From contig JAHNZQ020000079.1 of the NCBI GenBank assembly GCA_019155205.2, positions 1,036,278 through 1,100,277 on the forward strand: a stretch of DNA of 64,000 bases. Reading direction: 5' to 3'. Numbering within the stretch: the stretch's first letter is position 1; every line of letters starts with the position of its first letter. Below are positions 9,056 to 19,248 of the stretch, one piece after another. A program made the translations under genes and the position numbers. The notes beneath the pieces are model-generated. The model saw only the letters and a list, made by a program, of their open reading frames with translations, was not told where the DNA came from and searched no databases. This DNA is from Gracilaria vermiculophylla (Eukaryota; Rhodophyta; Florideophyceae; Gracilariales; Gracilariaceae).

Positions 9056-11371
9056 ATGAATAGCGAATTGCTTGAATACGCCCGAGGTGTGCTTCCAGGC
9101 CAGCACATATACGCAGATTGGGCTGCTTCGGCTCTGCCTTTGCCCGCTGAACCGGTTCGCTTCATTCCTCCTCACCATGCGCGCGGCGACACACTTTTTA
9201 GAGCCCGGAAAGCTTTGAGAGGGTTTCTACACGATTCAAAGCAAAAACACTTTATCATATTCACGTCTGGAACAACTGCTTCTTTCCAGCTTTTGGCAGA
9301 TCGTTTGCCATGGTCACCGGGGAGCGCGTTTGTTTGTCATGCTCATGCCCACAATTCCCTTCTTGGTCTTCGAAACACCGCCCTCAGCAAAGGAGCGAGA
9401 TTTGTTTCTTTCAAAACTATAGAATTTGAAAGTGTTCTGAATCGCGAGGGGAAGCACTCATCGGAAACGTCATTTGCAGTGTTCGCTTTTCCGGGAGAAT
9501 GCAACCTGACAGGATCAAGATATCCTCTAGAATGGACCTCACTTGTGAAAAAGTTTGGAGTCTTGAACTACTCCCCATCGCAAATCATTACCGTCGTTGA
9601 CACCGCAAAACTTCTGGTCACGAGTTCGTTTTCTCTGGATGACAATCCTGACATTGATGCGCTCGTCTTTTCGCTGTACAAGCTTTCTGCTACGCACACA
9701 GGTCTTGGCGCACTTCTCATTCGTAACACGTCTTTACTGCATCATTTACTCCAAGCTACAGCATCAGAATCTTATTTTGCAGGAGGCCGATCAGTTAAGG
9801 CACTAAGTCCATTCTCCAACGCATTGTTTGCGCCTGCTGAAGATCCAACCGAATTTCTGCAACTTGGAACACCAAATTTGAATGCCATCAACGCTTTACC
9901 TACACAACTTGCATATTTCTCGTCGAGTGTGATGCAATCAATACACAAAAACATTAGTACAATAGCTCATCACTTTGAGAATCTACTGAAGGAAAATTTC
10001 CCATCGTGCACAATTCATCGAGATCCTTCTCTGGCTTTTCAGAAAGCCTCGGGGACTTTTTCTGTTACTTTCTTTCGTGATGAGGGAAATAACCCAATCG
10101 GTCACAACGAGGTTGGCACAATCTTGTCCATAAATAACATCTTTGCAAGGACTGGTTGCATGTGCAACGCTGGCGCCTGTGCTTTAGTCCTTGGCTTATC
10201 TGACGACGACATCATCCGTCATCATAAGAAGGGGCACCGTTGCGGGGATGAAATGGATTTAATTGATGGAAAGCCAACTGGGGTGGTTAGATTCTCCTTC
10301 GGTTGGGGCAGCACCAAAACAGACGCTAGTTCAATTGTGCGCATCTTGCGCACGTATCTGATTTCCAGCGTGCTTCGTCCTGTATCTGATATATGCAAGA
10401 CATCCGAAAAGTTCTTCGCCACTGATCTTTTCTTGTATCCAGTGAAAGGATGTGAAGGAAGTTCTGTAGACGTTCTTTACACAGATGGAACTGGCGGCGT
10501 TCTTGGCGACAGAGCTTTTGGTATAATGGATTTCGAGACGAAGAAAATTCTGAATGTTCGTCGAAGCCAGGAAATGACAAATATCACATGCTCTTACTCC
10601 GAGAAATGGAGCAATTTAGTCTTAAGAATATCTCACAATCAAAGCCAGAAGCTTGGAATCAGGGAGCAAATAACAGTCGACGTGGGTGCTCCACCAGAAC
10701 TAGACCGCGACATGACTAAGAACGAAAGATTTTTAAAAGATGTTATTGTCAACGAAAAGTGCACACTGGCGTACGACCAAAATGCTTCTCTGGAAAAGGT
10801 GGGGAGTGACATGGTACATGAGTGGTTAAGCACAGTTGTTGATCGTCACGTATATTTAGTGCGTTTGCTCTCTGGTGTCGAACGGGAAAAAGCAGATGTT
10901 CTCATAGTCACCAAGTCTGAACTCGAGCAACTTGGGCAAGAAGCGGGTATAAAAAGCTTGAATACTCTACGGTCTGCGATTCGCCCAAACGTTATATTTC
11001 AGAGGAAATCTAGAGTTGAAGCAGCGCCTGAGTTTTATAGAGACCCAAAGTATGTATGTCATGTCAATCAGTTGGAACGTTTGTGGAATAATCGTGTGAT
11101 GTTACGACGCACACGAAGCTGCACAAGGTGTCAAATAGTAAATATGATCGCTAAAACGTATGGTACAGAAAATTGCGGGGAACCTTTACGATCTATAGTG
11201 AGATTGAGCCGTCTCAAGGAGGGTGGAGTGGTTTTTGGTAGCCTGGTGAAGTGTACGGCTATACCTTCCTTTAATATGGATTCTGAAATCGCGCTGTCTC
11301 AAAACCAGAGCCGAAAGAATAAACTAAGCAAGGGTGACGAGCTTCAGGGCGACTACTATCCTTATGGTTGA
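9056..11371 (+). CDS. MOCOS: molybdenum cofactor sulfurase
   Basis: 771 residues from the ATG at 9056 (777 from 9038). The N-terminal half is a NifS-like class V aminotransferase: IYADWAASALP at the start, FTSGTTASFQLL, the PLP lysine in FSLYKLSATHTGLGALL (Lys215 counted from 9038), and the persulfide loop GCMCNAGAC (373-381). The C-terminal half is a MOSC domain: LFLYPVKGCEGSSV, LGDRAFGIMD, IRPNVIF, and RCQIVN near the end. This two-domain layout is that of eukaryotic ABA3/HMCS. The enzyme sulfurates the molybdenum cofactor of xanthine dehydrogenase and aldehyde oxidase in the cytosol. The gene is intact and intronless. Confidence 0.94.
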   Translation: MNSELLEYARGVLPGQHIYADWAASALPLPAEPVRFIPPHHARGDTLFRARKALRGFLHDSKQKHFIIFTSGTTASFQLLADRLPWSPGSAFVCHAHAHNSLLGLRNTALSKGARFVSFKTIEFESVLNREGKHSSETSFAVFAFPGECNLTGSRYPLEWTSLVKKFGVLNYSPSQIITVVDTAKLLVTSSFSLDDNPDIDALVFSLYKLSATHTGLGALLIRNTSLLHHLLQATASESYFAGGRSVKALSPFSNALFAPAEDPTEFLQLGTPNLNAINALPTQLAYFSSSVMQSIHKNISTIAHHFENLLKENFPSCTIHRDPSLAFQKASGTFSVTFFRDEGNNPIGHNEVGTILSINNIFARTGCMCNAGACALVLGLSDDDIIRHHKKGHRCGDEMDLIDGKPTGVVRFSFGWGSTKTDASSIVRILRTYLISSVLRPVSDICKTSEKFFATDLFLYPVKGCEGSSVDVLYTDGTGGVLGDRAFGIMDFETKKILNVRRSQEMTNITCSYSEKWSNLVLRISHNQSQKLGIREQITVDVGAPPELDRDMTKNERFLKDVIVNEKCTLAYDQNASLEKVGSDMVHEWLSTVVDRHVYLVRLLSGVEREKADVLIVTKSELEQLGQEAGIKSLNTLRSAIRPNVIFQRKSRVEAAPEFYRDPKYVCHVNQLERLWNNRVMLRRTRSCTRCQIVNMIAKTYGTENCGEPLRSIVRLSRLKEGGVVFGSLVKCTAIPSFNMDSEIALSQNQSRKNKLSKGDELQGDYYPYG

Positions 11372-11559
11372 AGCACGTATTAATAACTGCCTCTACTATA
11401 CCCCTGAGGAGTTCAAGATGCACATGCGAAACCTCACAGAGCAGTATCGCAACCCCTTCATAATACAAACACGTAACCAATGTGCACAAGTTTCTTGCAT
11501 TCATGCTGCTGGCCCAAGTTTTGGGAATTGCCAGTTCATTTGCAAAGACGGAGAACATG

Positions 11560-12588
11560 TCACTTCTTGGACGTGTAAGGAATGAAGGGTACAATATCCG
11601 GTCCGTACTTTACCGTCTTTGTAGGCGCCGCGTACAGAGCAACTGTAACATATCTTAGCAAGCCATCGTACCAGTCATTGTGAAACACATCGCCATGTGT
11701 TTCAACAACACGAATCCAGTGCTGAATGCCAGAATGCGTTTGAAAGAATCTGAGGTTGATGATTTCGAAGTGGGTTGAAAACACAGGTAGGCACGGATCA
11801 GTTCTGGCCTTGCGAATTGAGTTCCATAATTGCTCATTTCGAGGTCGAATACCGTTGAGTTCAACGTATGATAACGCCAATTCTCGGAGGCTTTGAGTTA
11901 TATTTGGCGAGCATTCTCGACCCAGAGAAGAGTATGCATATTGCATTCTGTTGGCTACAAATGAGCGAACGAAATCGTGCTTGGTCGTTCGTGTAAAAAC
12001 AGCATACGGTTCTAGACGTATGAGAAAGTCAATGTCGGACAAATAGTCATTCTGTCGCAGAGCAAGATAGGACCAGAATCGGGTTCGTTTGTACTCCGTA
12101 TCTAGCGTAATATGGGTGATTGTGCGATTCAGAATCTGTCGCAAGGGCCGGAAGATAACCGGGGCCTCCGATACTGATTGCAATTTGCCCTGCTCCACTG
12201 GAGGAAGGCCATCATGCAGGATTAACAGCTTGTATGGTAATGATCCAAAGCGACGGTTAAGTGACTCAAGAGAGTAACCCAAATTGTCTAGGTTGGTGTG
12301 GTTGACGGAGGCGACGTATGCAAACGCACATCTTTCCGCTGATCGAGCGACTTCTTGCTGATTAGCTGCTTCTTGCTGCAATCTGTATGCAATAACGAGG
12401 CCAAGCGAAAGAATGGAGAGAAAAGCAGCGAGGTGTGGCAGAGTGTAGCACAGGGAAAGCCGCTGGCGCCATGTGCTCTGCGCTTGACCAAAAGACGAAG
12501 AATGTGAAGCAGACTTTTCGGACGACGAAAGCAGCGCAGAACTCGACGAGGGTGGTGACGGGATAAAAGTTCGCTGAGTGGCAGCCAT
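11560..12588 (-). CDS. GT15-family alpha-1,2-mannosyltransferase (KRE2/KTR-like)
   Basis: 342 residues, type II membrane topology: a Ser-rich cytosolic tail, one membrane helix at about 49-68, then a luminal domain. Family-like segments are DIDFLIRLEPYAVF (fungal YYWRVEP region), QLWNSIRKA, FSTHFEIINLRFF (fungal SNFEI, with the catalytic Glu) and THGDVFHNDWYDGLLRYVTVAL (fungal GGFFYERWGDAPVHS). Fungal GT15 enzymes add alpha-1,2-mannose to O- and N-glycans in the Golgi. The domain is divergent from the fungal consensus, so the exact acceptor is uncertain. Convergent with MOCOS, 188 bp between stops. Confidence 0.75.
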   Translation of the reverse strand: MAATQRTFIPSPPSSSSALLSSSEKSASHSSSFGQAQSTWRQRLSLCYTLPHLAAFLSILSLGLVIAYRLQQEAANQQEVARSAERCAFAYVASVNHTNLDNLGYSLESLNRRFGSLPYKLLILHDGLPPVEQGKLQSVSEAPVIFRPLRQILNRTITHITLDTEYKRTRFWSYLALRQNDYLSDIDFLIRLEPYAVFTRTTKHDFVRSFVANRMQYAYSSLGRECSPNITQSLRELALSYVELNGIRPRNEQLWNSIRKARTDPCLPVFSTHFEIINLRFFQTHSGIQHWIRVVETHGDVFHNDWYDGLLRYVTVALYAAPTKTVKYGPDIVPFIPYTSKK

Positions 12589-12984
12589 GTCGAACAGGTA
12601 ATGCGATACCTGGAAACGTTGCGAGTAAGGTGTCTACGGGGGAAGATGGGGCGCAGAGCAAGGTTGAGACGCGGAGGCCATGGCAGCGAATGATGGCGAA
12701 CGTGGAGTGCCTGCCTGCCGAGTTAATTGAAAGCAACAGGCGGAATACCAGACCGCCTCAAACGCGACGTGAACACACCTGTGCCTCGAATCCGAAAGGT
12801 GACCACCGTGGCTCAGCCATCCGTACCGACTAATGCCGCCGTGGACGGCAACGATCGTCACACCTGCGCTCCTGGACTACGGGGGAGGGGGGGAGGGGAA
12901 TTCTTGGCTATGATGCAGCATCACATTTGCATGCAGTGCTCTACATGCTAAAACGACCACTAACTCCGCGCCACGCAATCCTAC

Positions 12985-14727
12985 ATGCTCCCTTTTGCAC
13001 CTCATCCCGCCTCCCGCCCCGCCCCCGTCGCGGTCCTTGCCGCACGCACCGCCTTCACGCACATGCCGCCAATTCGCCGCTGCCGTAGCAAACCTCAATC
13101 TACGCGATCAAGGCCAACGCGCTCCGCTGCCCACTATCATGAAAGCGCGCTCGCCAAGCTCCCTCTGCAGCACACCCCTGTCCCCCGTCCGCTCCTTCGC
13201 GTCCGCGCGCCGCAACGCCACCCACACGTCGCCGTCCTCGACCCAGACCCAATCCACACGCCTGTCTTTTCCACCCCGCGTCCATCCCGCAAGCGTCCCC
13301 TCTCGCACACCCCTCCCAGACCGCGCCGCGTGTCGGAGACCCCCATCAGGTCGCTGCCAGTACCGAAGTCGCCCCTCCGACTGCGTCGCGTATCAGAGTC
13401 GCCCCTGCCGCCCGCCTCATCACGAACGCCGCTCGCTCCAGAAAACTGTGATGCGATTGCTTCGCAACCCGCCTCAAAGCGCGCTCGTCTGCCAAGTTCG
13501 CCGAGCATGAGTATTTCGTGCTCTCTGCGAGTGGGCACTGACGAGGCGCCGGTCTCCCAGCTGCGTCACTCGGCTTTGCTGGCGTCGCCCGGTCTGTTTT
13601 CGGCGCTCGATCCGCTGACTGTCGACAGTGTGTACTCGTGCGGTGGAGATACGCCGCGTGCTCCTTCACCACCGACTACACAGCGTCGAATATCCTTCGG
13701 TGTGTTTCCGGACCGAGCAGTACAGCGCAACGAAGCTTTGTCTCCCACTCCGAAAGAGCACCTTCCATCGAGTTCTGCTCGAAACTCAGGTCCGCCTCGT
13801 GGTTCGACGCCGAAACAGCAGCCCCATCTCTCCCCTGAGCGAACAAAGCGAGATATCGCACAGGAGCCAAGCCAGAGACAGGCCTCACCGGAGCCATCAC
13901 AACAGCTGCCTTTACGAGTGCCATCACACCAGCTCCCCAACTCGTGTGAGCCAGTTTTGCCTTCGTCACAGCGTTCGCCACTAACCCCGAAACTTATACC
14001 ATCCATTACACCCCAACTTCAAATATCGGTTCAACAATCGCAGGCTTCTCTTCCGTCGAAAGCACTAACAGAAAAACCAACTAAATCACCTCTAACTTCA
14101 AGAGTGAAAAGGACTCGCGAGTTTGGAATTTCCCTTTCTATCGGCAACAGCGACTGCAGCTGGGCTGGTGAATTCGACTCTCCCAACTCGGCTGCGCTCA
14201 ACATTTTTCGCAGGCCTGCACAGCGTTCCGGCGACCAGACAGTTCAAGTGCGGGGAATCTCAGTACCTAAGTGCACACCTAGTGCTTCGATACCGATCGC
14301 AAGCTGTCCCTCTCCGGTGGTACAGGCGAAACAGACGCCGGCCAGGCTGAAGCGCGATCCTCTCACCACTCAAGAACTAGAAGACGGAATATCAGAAAGT
14401 GCCGAAATATCTGACAAAGAAGCGGAGGCTGGATCAGAGCGCGCTGCGGAGGAGGTGATGGGGGCTGAGGAGAAGACCGAAGAGGCGCGTGATGCTAGTG
14501 ACATTGTGCATCGTGATATGCGTATGGAGGTATCGAGCAAGTTGTATAACAATGGGGTGGAGGACGATTGTTCGTCTACGCAATCGCCGTGTAACATGGA
14601 TTTAAATGACGGCAAAAAAGAAGGAACAACAAAGGCGCGAGATACAGCTGTTTACTGCCGGTCTGTGTTAGTTTCAATCCCAAGCGGTGCACTTCGATCA
14701 TTCGATCATAGTGACGAACCGCGGTGA
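12985..14727 (+). CDS. intrinsically disordered SP/TP-rich protein
   Basis: 580 residues (554 if the ATG at 13063 is used). The composition is dominated by Ser, Pro, Arg and Thr, with many minimal CDK/MAPK sites (TPVP, TPRPSRKR, TPPRPRR, SPLR, SPER, SPLTPK). The first third is strongly basic with KR-type nuclear localisation motifs (SRKRPL, SKRARL); the last quarter is acidic (ELEDGISESAEISDKEAEAGSE). No folded domain is recognised. The pattern suggests a nuclear, cell-cycle-regulated phosphoprotein, but that is inference from composition. The long uninterrupted frame and the close convergent V-ATPase gene support it as a real gene. Confidence 0.6.
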   Translation: MLPFAPHPASRPAPVAVLAARTAFTHMPPIRRCRSKPQSTRSRPTRSAAHYHESALAKLPLQHTPVPRPLLRVRAPQRHPHVAVLDPDPIHTPVFSTPRPSRKRPLSHTPPRPRRVSETPIRSLPVPKSPLRLRRVSESPLPPASSRTPLAPENCDAIASQPASKRARLPSSPSMSISCSLRVGTDEAPVSQLRHSALLASPGLFSALDPLTVDSVYSCGGDTPRAPSPPTTQRRISFGVFPDRAVQRNEALSPTPKEHLPSSSARNSGPPRGSTPKQQPHLSPERTKRDIAQEPSQRQASPEPSQQLPLRVPSHQLPNSCEPVLPSSQRSPLTPKLIPSITPQLQISVQQSQASLPSKALTEKPTKSPLTSRVKRTREFGISLSIGNSDCSWAGEFDSPNSAALNIFRRPAQRSGDQTVQVRGISVPKCTPSASIPIASCPSPVVQAKQTPARLKRDPLTTQELEDGISESAEISDKEAEAGSERAAEEVMGAEEKTEEARDASDIVHRDMRMEVSSKLYNNGVEDDCSSTQSPCNMDLNDGKKEGTTKARDTAVYCRSVLVSIPSGALRSFDHSDEPR

Positions 14728-14778
14728 GCGAGTTGTTTCGGAACATGTAGTAGTAAAAGCGCGGAAAATGTTGTCATT

Positions 14779-15114
14779 CTAAACAGTGCTAACGGTCTTA
14801 ACGTAGGCGACAAGCATGTCAACAACGGCTTGCTTGTTGGACCTGGCCTCGTTGATGGTCCTCTTGATGTTCTGTTTCGATTCAGCAGCGATTTCGTCAG
14901 AGGATTTCTTCGAGGAGCCGGCGTAGCTCTCCTTCTCTTTCTGATACTCAGACTCCCTCTGCGCGCGATACTCGGCGATTTCGGCCTCGGCTTCAGAGGC
15001 TGCCTGCTTGAGACGGATGTCACGCTCTTTGCGGGCGGCCTCGATGAGCTTCTTGGCCTCCTCTTCGGCCACGAGAAGGGTCTGAATCGTTTCAGCGGGC
15101 TTTTCGGCAGACAT
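14779..15114 (-). CDS. VMA10: V-type proton ATPase subunit G
   Basis: 111 residues from the ATG at 15114; the frame stays open to 15315 but the family starts here. The N-terminal IQTLLVAEEEAKKLIEAARKERDIRLKQA and the following EAEIAEYRAQRESEYQKE match subunit G, whose long helix pairs with subunit E in the peripheral stator of V-ATPase. The C-terminal VVDMLVAYVKTV also fits. Usual length is 110-118. It acidifies vacuole and Golgi lumina. The stop is 51 bp from the convergent disordered-protein gene. Confidence 0.93.
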   Translation of the reverse strand: MSAEKPAETIQTLLVAEEEAKKLIEAARKERDIRLKQAASEAEAEIAEYRAQRESEYQKEKESYAGSSKKSSDEIAAESKQNIKRTINEARSNKQAVVDMLVAYVKTVSTV

Positions 15115-15539
15115 TTTGGCAAATAGTGGGGGTGTAGCGACGATGGGCGAAGCGATTGACGTCGGGAGTGTGGAGGAGACGAGGCGAGTTTCGGTTACAA
15201 ACGGTGGGGATAGCGACATCCCATTCTGTTGGAGCATCGCAACTTCGTTTCGTCTCGTGGCCACCAAATCGTTACTGTAAGAAGCTGACACATGTCCACG
15301 TTTCCACGTGGTCACTGATTACACTTTGGTGTCCATCTATCTGAATACGATTGTGTGCCCCATAACCCAGTCATTGCTCGGCAAGGTGGGCGCCTGCCGC
15401 ATCTACCCCCCCCAAGGGTAGACTATCTGTGTAGCGCCTCGCTCTTCGTCCCACGCCTGCCGTTGATCCACCCCGTCATCGCTGCACGTCTTGTTAGACT
15501 CACTGTAGAAAACGAAACTTGGCTCCTCACCTTCCCTGA

Positions 15540-15630
15540 TGCATACTCCCGCCATCCCTTCCGTCATCCCTCCCGTCATTACTCCCGTTACTCCTCCCGT
15601 CATTACTCCTGTTACTCCTCCCGCCGTTCC
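15540..15630. repeat. short pyrimidine-rich tandem repeat
   Basis: Imperfect repeats built from CGTCATTACTCC and GTTACTCCTCCC units lie just upstream of the preferred start of the eIF4E-motif gene. Translated they would give PPVITPVT repeats. Probably 5' UTR. Confidence 0.7.
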
Positions 15631-15640
15631 TGTCGATCCC

Positions 15641-16429
15641 ATGTCCGCCCTCATCGTACCGCGTCGCTGCTACACCCGTGAAAAGCTTCTCTCCCTCCGT
15701 CACAGCCGCCAGCTACCTCCCCATGTGACGCGCATACGCTGCGCAGCCTTTGTCATCACCACATCAACCGCCCCCGCAAACCCGCCGACCCGACGGCCGT
15801 CCCCGCCACCGTCCCCGCCGCCCGGCTTTGGCCACATTCAACTTCCGGTGCAACCTTCCCCGCCTCGTTCTCCATCGCCCCCGCCCGAAGATCGAGCCCG
15901 CATCCGCATCGCGCGCGCCCCGTACATGCCGGACAACTTTGCCACCCGAATCGCATTTCACTCGCGACCTGCCCCGTTTGCCCCGCCGCTTACTTCGCAA
16001 GAAATCGACGCCTTGTTCGACACCTCATCTTCGTCCCCGTTCGACACCTTTTCAGAGCGCCTTGTCGTCGCGAATGCCCCTGCGAACGGCAGTGCCAGAT
16101 TCACTCACTTCCGTGAGATAGAGCCACGCAATCCCCCTGTCCCTTCGGCACACGTTGTGGAACCCTCAAAAGCGCCAAGGCCTCTGGACGATCAACTTGA
16201 CGACTCCGTGCTGGCCTTCTTCGAAACCGTACGCGCACGTGCTCGCAGCGAGGATCCTGAGGACTCCCGCGTAATGCACGACACGCTCCCACGTGATTCG
16301 CAATCCGTCCCAAATACATTGACGAATGCGCATAAGATTGCACCCGCGCAACTCAATCAAGTGACAAGCTCTGACGTCGTTGATCTACAAAATTGGTTTG
16401 CCCGTCTCGCGCAACAAACCATGCAATGA
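15641..16429 (+). CDS. small protein with N-terminal eIF4E-binding motif (4E-T-like)
   Basis: 262 residues from the ATG at 15641; the frame extends to 15539 through a repetitive PPVITPVT stretch encoded by a short tandem repeat, so I take the later start. Residues 11-19 read YTREKLLSL, a perfect canonical eIF4E-binding motif (Y-x4-L-hydrophobic) in the form used by 4E-T, GIGYF and plant CERES proteins. The remainder is Pro/Ser/Arg-rich and disordered, with PPGFGH, and ends in a short helix DVVDLQNWFARLAQQ. Such proteins bind the cap-binding protein and repress or relocate mRNA. The motif is seen directly; the function is inferred. Confidence 0.6.
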   Translation: MSALIVPRRCYTREKLLSLRHSRQLPPHVTRIRCAAFVITTSTAPANPPTRRPSPPPSPPPGFGHIQLPVQPSPPRSPSPPPEDRARIRIARAPYMPDNFATRIAFHSRPAPFAPPLTSQEIDALFDTSSSSPFDTFSERLVVANAPANGSARFTHFREIEPRNPPVPSAHVVEPSKAPRPLDDQLDDSVLAFFETVRARARSEDPEDSRVMHDTLPRDSQSVPNTLTNAHKIAPAQLNQVTSSDVVDLQNWFARLAQQTMQ

Positions 16430-16908
16430 ACGTGGATAGTGTCTTGTTCTCAAACCTCTCGTCTGGGCATGGCCTCGTTTCTAACTTTATTTAATGTCAA
16501 TTCGCCTACTCCCGTTTAAGTCAGCCTCTTTCCTCGTGTTGGAGCAGTGCGTAAGCTGCAGCGTCTTTTGTATTATTACCTTCACTGTATCATTCTCAGT
16601 ACAGTAAACCTAGTGTTCATATTTCGATTCCCAGTAACCAACCATGCGGCACTCCGCCGATGCGCGTGGTACGGCACCTCAGATTCGCGGGGTTGCAGCT
16701 AATTCGACTCGAGCTAGATCATGACGCACATGATGTTGCAATGCAAAGAACCTTCGCAGTAGATGTGACAACAATCTACTTCACTTCGGAGACCGAATAT
16801 TTCCGAGGACTTTAAAGGGATGCCAAAGCTTATTTTTTCATTTCTTTTTTTGCAAACCTCGCAACTTCCTGCACGTCAAGAAGGCTATTTCGAATTGCAT
16901 TCTAACCG
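16430..16908. other. intergenic between convergent genes
   Basis: About 480 bp holding the 3' UTRs of the eIF4E-motif gene and the first SLC13 transporter. No gene or structured repeat seen. Confidence 0.5.
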
Positions 16909-19248
16909 CTACGAGTAGAACGCGTTTATAGACAGCACGCCAACAATTCCCAGCAACAATTGCATAGGCATTCCAAAGATAACCCAGTCCATAAATGTGT
17001 AGCCACCAGGGCCGTGCACCATGAGATTCGTCTGATATCCTATAGGGGTGGAGAAACTTGCAGATGCCCCGATCATGAGTGTATACAAGGTTGCAAGAAC
17101 AGGGGGAGGGTTTTCCGACTTGAGAATATTGCTTATTACGGGAAACATTAGCGACACCGCCGCGTTGTTCGTGATCACCGAGGACAAAAGGGCCGTTCCA
17201 ACATATATGCCAAACAATAAACCCAGGTTACCGATCGGCCGGAAAATATCCACGATAAAGCCTGCCAGTTGTGCTGCCGCTCCGGTATCTTCCATGCCGT
17301 TGGAAATGCCAAAACTGGCGGCAATCGTAATGATCACGGCCATGTCAACCGCCCTCCCCGCGTTCGCGAGAGAGAGGCATCCAGTAGCAATCAACAGGAA
17401 GGATGCGCCAGCCGCAGCGCTCATCAACGGCAACACTTTGGCAGTGGCTAGCGCCACCATTAAGACCGCAATACTGCCAGCAATGAGCATATGCAGTCGA
17501 TCTTCTCTGGGCGGCTGAGAGCCTGAAACTTCAGACACCAACGCAAAGTTGGAGTCCTTGCCGTATCTGAGCGTGAATTCTGATCCGGTTTCCACCAGCA
17601 ATGTATCCCCCGGCCTCAGTTTGATGTCGGCAATTTTCTCTTTCACGTGTTCTCCCTGCCTATGCACCGCAATAATAGCGGCTTGAAAACGCGATCGGAA
17701 TTTGGACTCCTTGGCCGTCTTGCCCACTAGCATGGAGGACGATGCAATGACGAGCTCAACCAATCTGCGATGATGGCGTTCGATCTTCATTTTCTGTGAC
17801 TGACCAGTGGCAGGAACAAGGCCGGGTATGTGGTACAATTCCGTCACAGTCTCTACAACTCCAGCAAATAGCAGCGTATCACCCGCTTCAATCTTCGTAT
17901 CTGGGGCGACGGCTGGGATGAGCGTACCGTCCGCACGGGTGACTTCAACCAGGAAAAGGCCCTGCAGATGACGGAGGCCGGCTTCCTGCACGGTGTCACC
18001 CACAATGGGTGAGCGCTGCTGCACGAGCAATGCAACGGTGTATTCTCGCGGGTTGCGAATGATCGAATCGACGCCTGTTTGGCCTCTGTCCCTGAGCAAG
18101 CAGCGAGAGAACAAGACCATGTAGAGGAGGCCTGACACCAGCATGAGCGCGCCCACGGGGGTGATGCCGAAGATAGGCAAGCCCTTTCCCACGCCATCTT
18201 CGGAGCCGTCAACGGTGCCCAGGATCTTGGTCTTGATAGCAAGGCCGTTGACGACAAGGTTGGTGCTGGTGCCCAGCAAAGTGAGGGTGCCTCCCAGAAT
18301 GGCGGCGTCGTTGAGAGGCATGAGAAGTTTAGATATTGGAAAGTTAGCGCGGCGCGACCAGGATTGAACGACTGGAATAAGCATGGCGACGACTGGGGTG
18401 TTGTTGAGAAAGGCTGAGATTAATGCGACGGGGAGCATGACGCGCAGCTGGGCCTCCCACACGTATCGGGGCTTGCCAAGCACGACTCGAAACAATGGCA
18501 GCAGTACGGAGGTGCGCTGAATGCCCTCTGCGACGATGAATAGAATGGCAACGGACATGACCCCGGTGTTGGCAAAGCCCTCAATTCCGCGCGAAGGCGT
18601 GACGATCTCGAGCACCAGCATGAGCGTGAGGCCGAGCATCATGGACACGGCGGTCGGAAGGGCATTAGTGATGAGTAAGGAGAGGGTGATGGTGAGGATG
18701 GCAAAGGCGGTCCAGGCGCGCCACGAGAGCTTGTCGAAGGCAAAGATGCCCAACATGGCCAGGCCTATGGCGATGATGAGCATGAAGGCGAGAATGCCCC
18801 AATTGCGCTTGACGAAGCGCAGCATCCACTGCGCGCTGGCTCTGGGGAGGCCCAGATCTTTGCGCATCTCTGAGAACTTGGGGTTGTACTTTGTCGGGCT
18901 GCCCTGGTAGAGGGGGTTGTCGACGCTGGTGCTGGAACGCGGGTTGGGCAGCGGCGGCGGCGGCGGCATCTTTGGGACGTCGTCGGTCTGCAGGGCGCCC
19001 TCCAAGAACTCCTGCTGGGTGATGGGGTGGTCCGGGACCGACTCGGGCTGGTCGGGGATGGCAATGACCTGAAAATCGATGTTGTCGGAGGACGTGGGGT
19101 GAGAGAGCGGGGAGCGGTGGCGGGATGACAGCCGGGACGACAGCCTTGCTGAGGACGGCGATGCGTTCCGCGAGCGGCGAGAAGAGAGGTCGGGCTCATT
19201 CGGCGGGGTGGCCATGGCAGAGGCGGAGGCGGCACGACGGTGCGCCAT
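16909..19248 (-). CDS. SLC13-type anion (sulfate) transporter with two TrkA-C domains, copy 1
   Basis: 779 residues from the ATG at 19248. A disordered cytosolic N-terminus (1-140) precedes membrane helices from about 150. The SLC13 ion-binding loops are present twice: LNNTPVVAML (281-290) with GTSTNLVVNG (326-335), and ITNNAAVSL (692-700) with SFSTPIGYQTNLMVHG (731-746). Between the halves lie two cytosolic TrkA-C/RCK-C domains (about 400-480 and 490-575), as in SAC1/SLT proteins of green algae and bacterial SLC13 permeases. The likely substrate is sulfate with Na+ or H+, but selectivity cannot be read from sequence. A close paralogue lies downstream on the same strand, sharing the N-terminal motif NID-x3-I-x-IPD-x-PE. 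The 5' flank runs into poly-G and an assembly gap. Confidence 0.88.
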   Translation of the reverse strand: MAHRRAASASAMATPPNEPDLSSRRSRNASPSSARLSSRLSSRHRSPLSHPTSSDNIDFQVIAIPDQPESVPDHPITQQEFLEGALQTDDVPKMPPPPPLPNPRSSTSVDNPLYQGSPTKYNPKFSEMRKDLGLPRASAQWMLRFVKRNWGILAFMLIIAIGLAMLGIFAFDKLSWRAWTAFAILTITLSLLITNALPTAVSMMLGLTLMLVLEIVTPSRGIEGFANTGVMSVAILFIVAEGIQRTSVLLPLFRVVLGKPRYVWEAQLRVMLPVALISAFLNNTPVVAMLIPVVQSWSRRANFPISKLLMPLNDAAILGGTLTLLGTSTNLVVNGLAIKTKILGTVDGSEDGVGKGLPIFGITPVGALMLVSGLLYMVLFSRCLLRDRGQTGVDSIIRNPREYTVALLVQQRSPIVGDTVQEAGLRHLQGLFLVEVTRADGTLIPAVAPDTKIEAGDTLLFAGVVETVTELYHIPGLVPATGQSQKMKIERHHRRLVELVIASSSMLVGKTAKESKFRSRFQAAIIAVHRQGEHVKEKIADIKLRPGDTLLVETGSEFTLRYGKDSNFALVSEVSGSQPPREDRLHMLIAGSIAVLMVALATAKVLPLMSAAAGASFLLIATGCLSLANAGRAVDMAVIITIAASFGISNGMEDTGAAAQLAGFIVDIFRPIGNLGLLFGIYVGTALLSSVITNNAAVSLMFPVISNILKSENPPPVLATLYTLMIGASASFSTPIGYQTNLMVHGPGGYTFMDWVIFGMPMQLLLGIVGVLSINAFYS

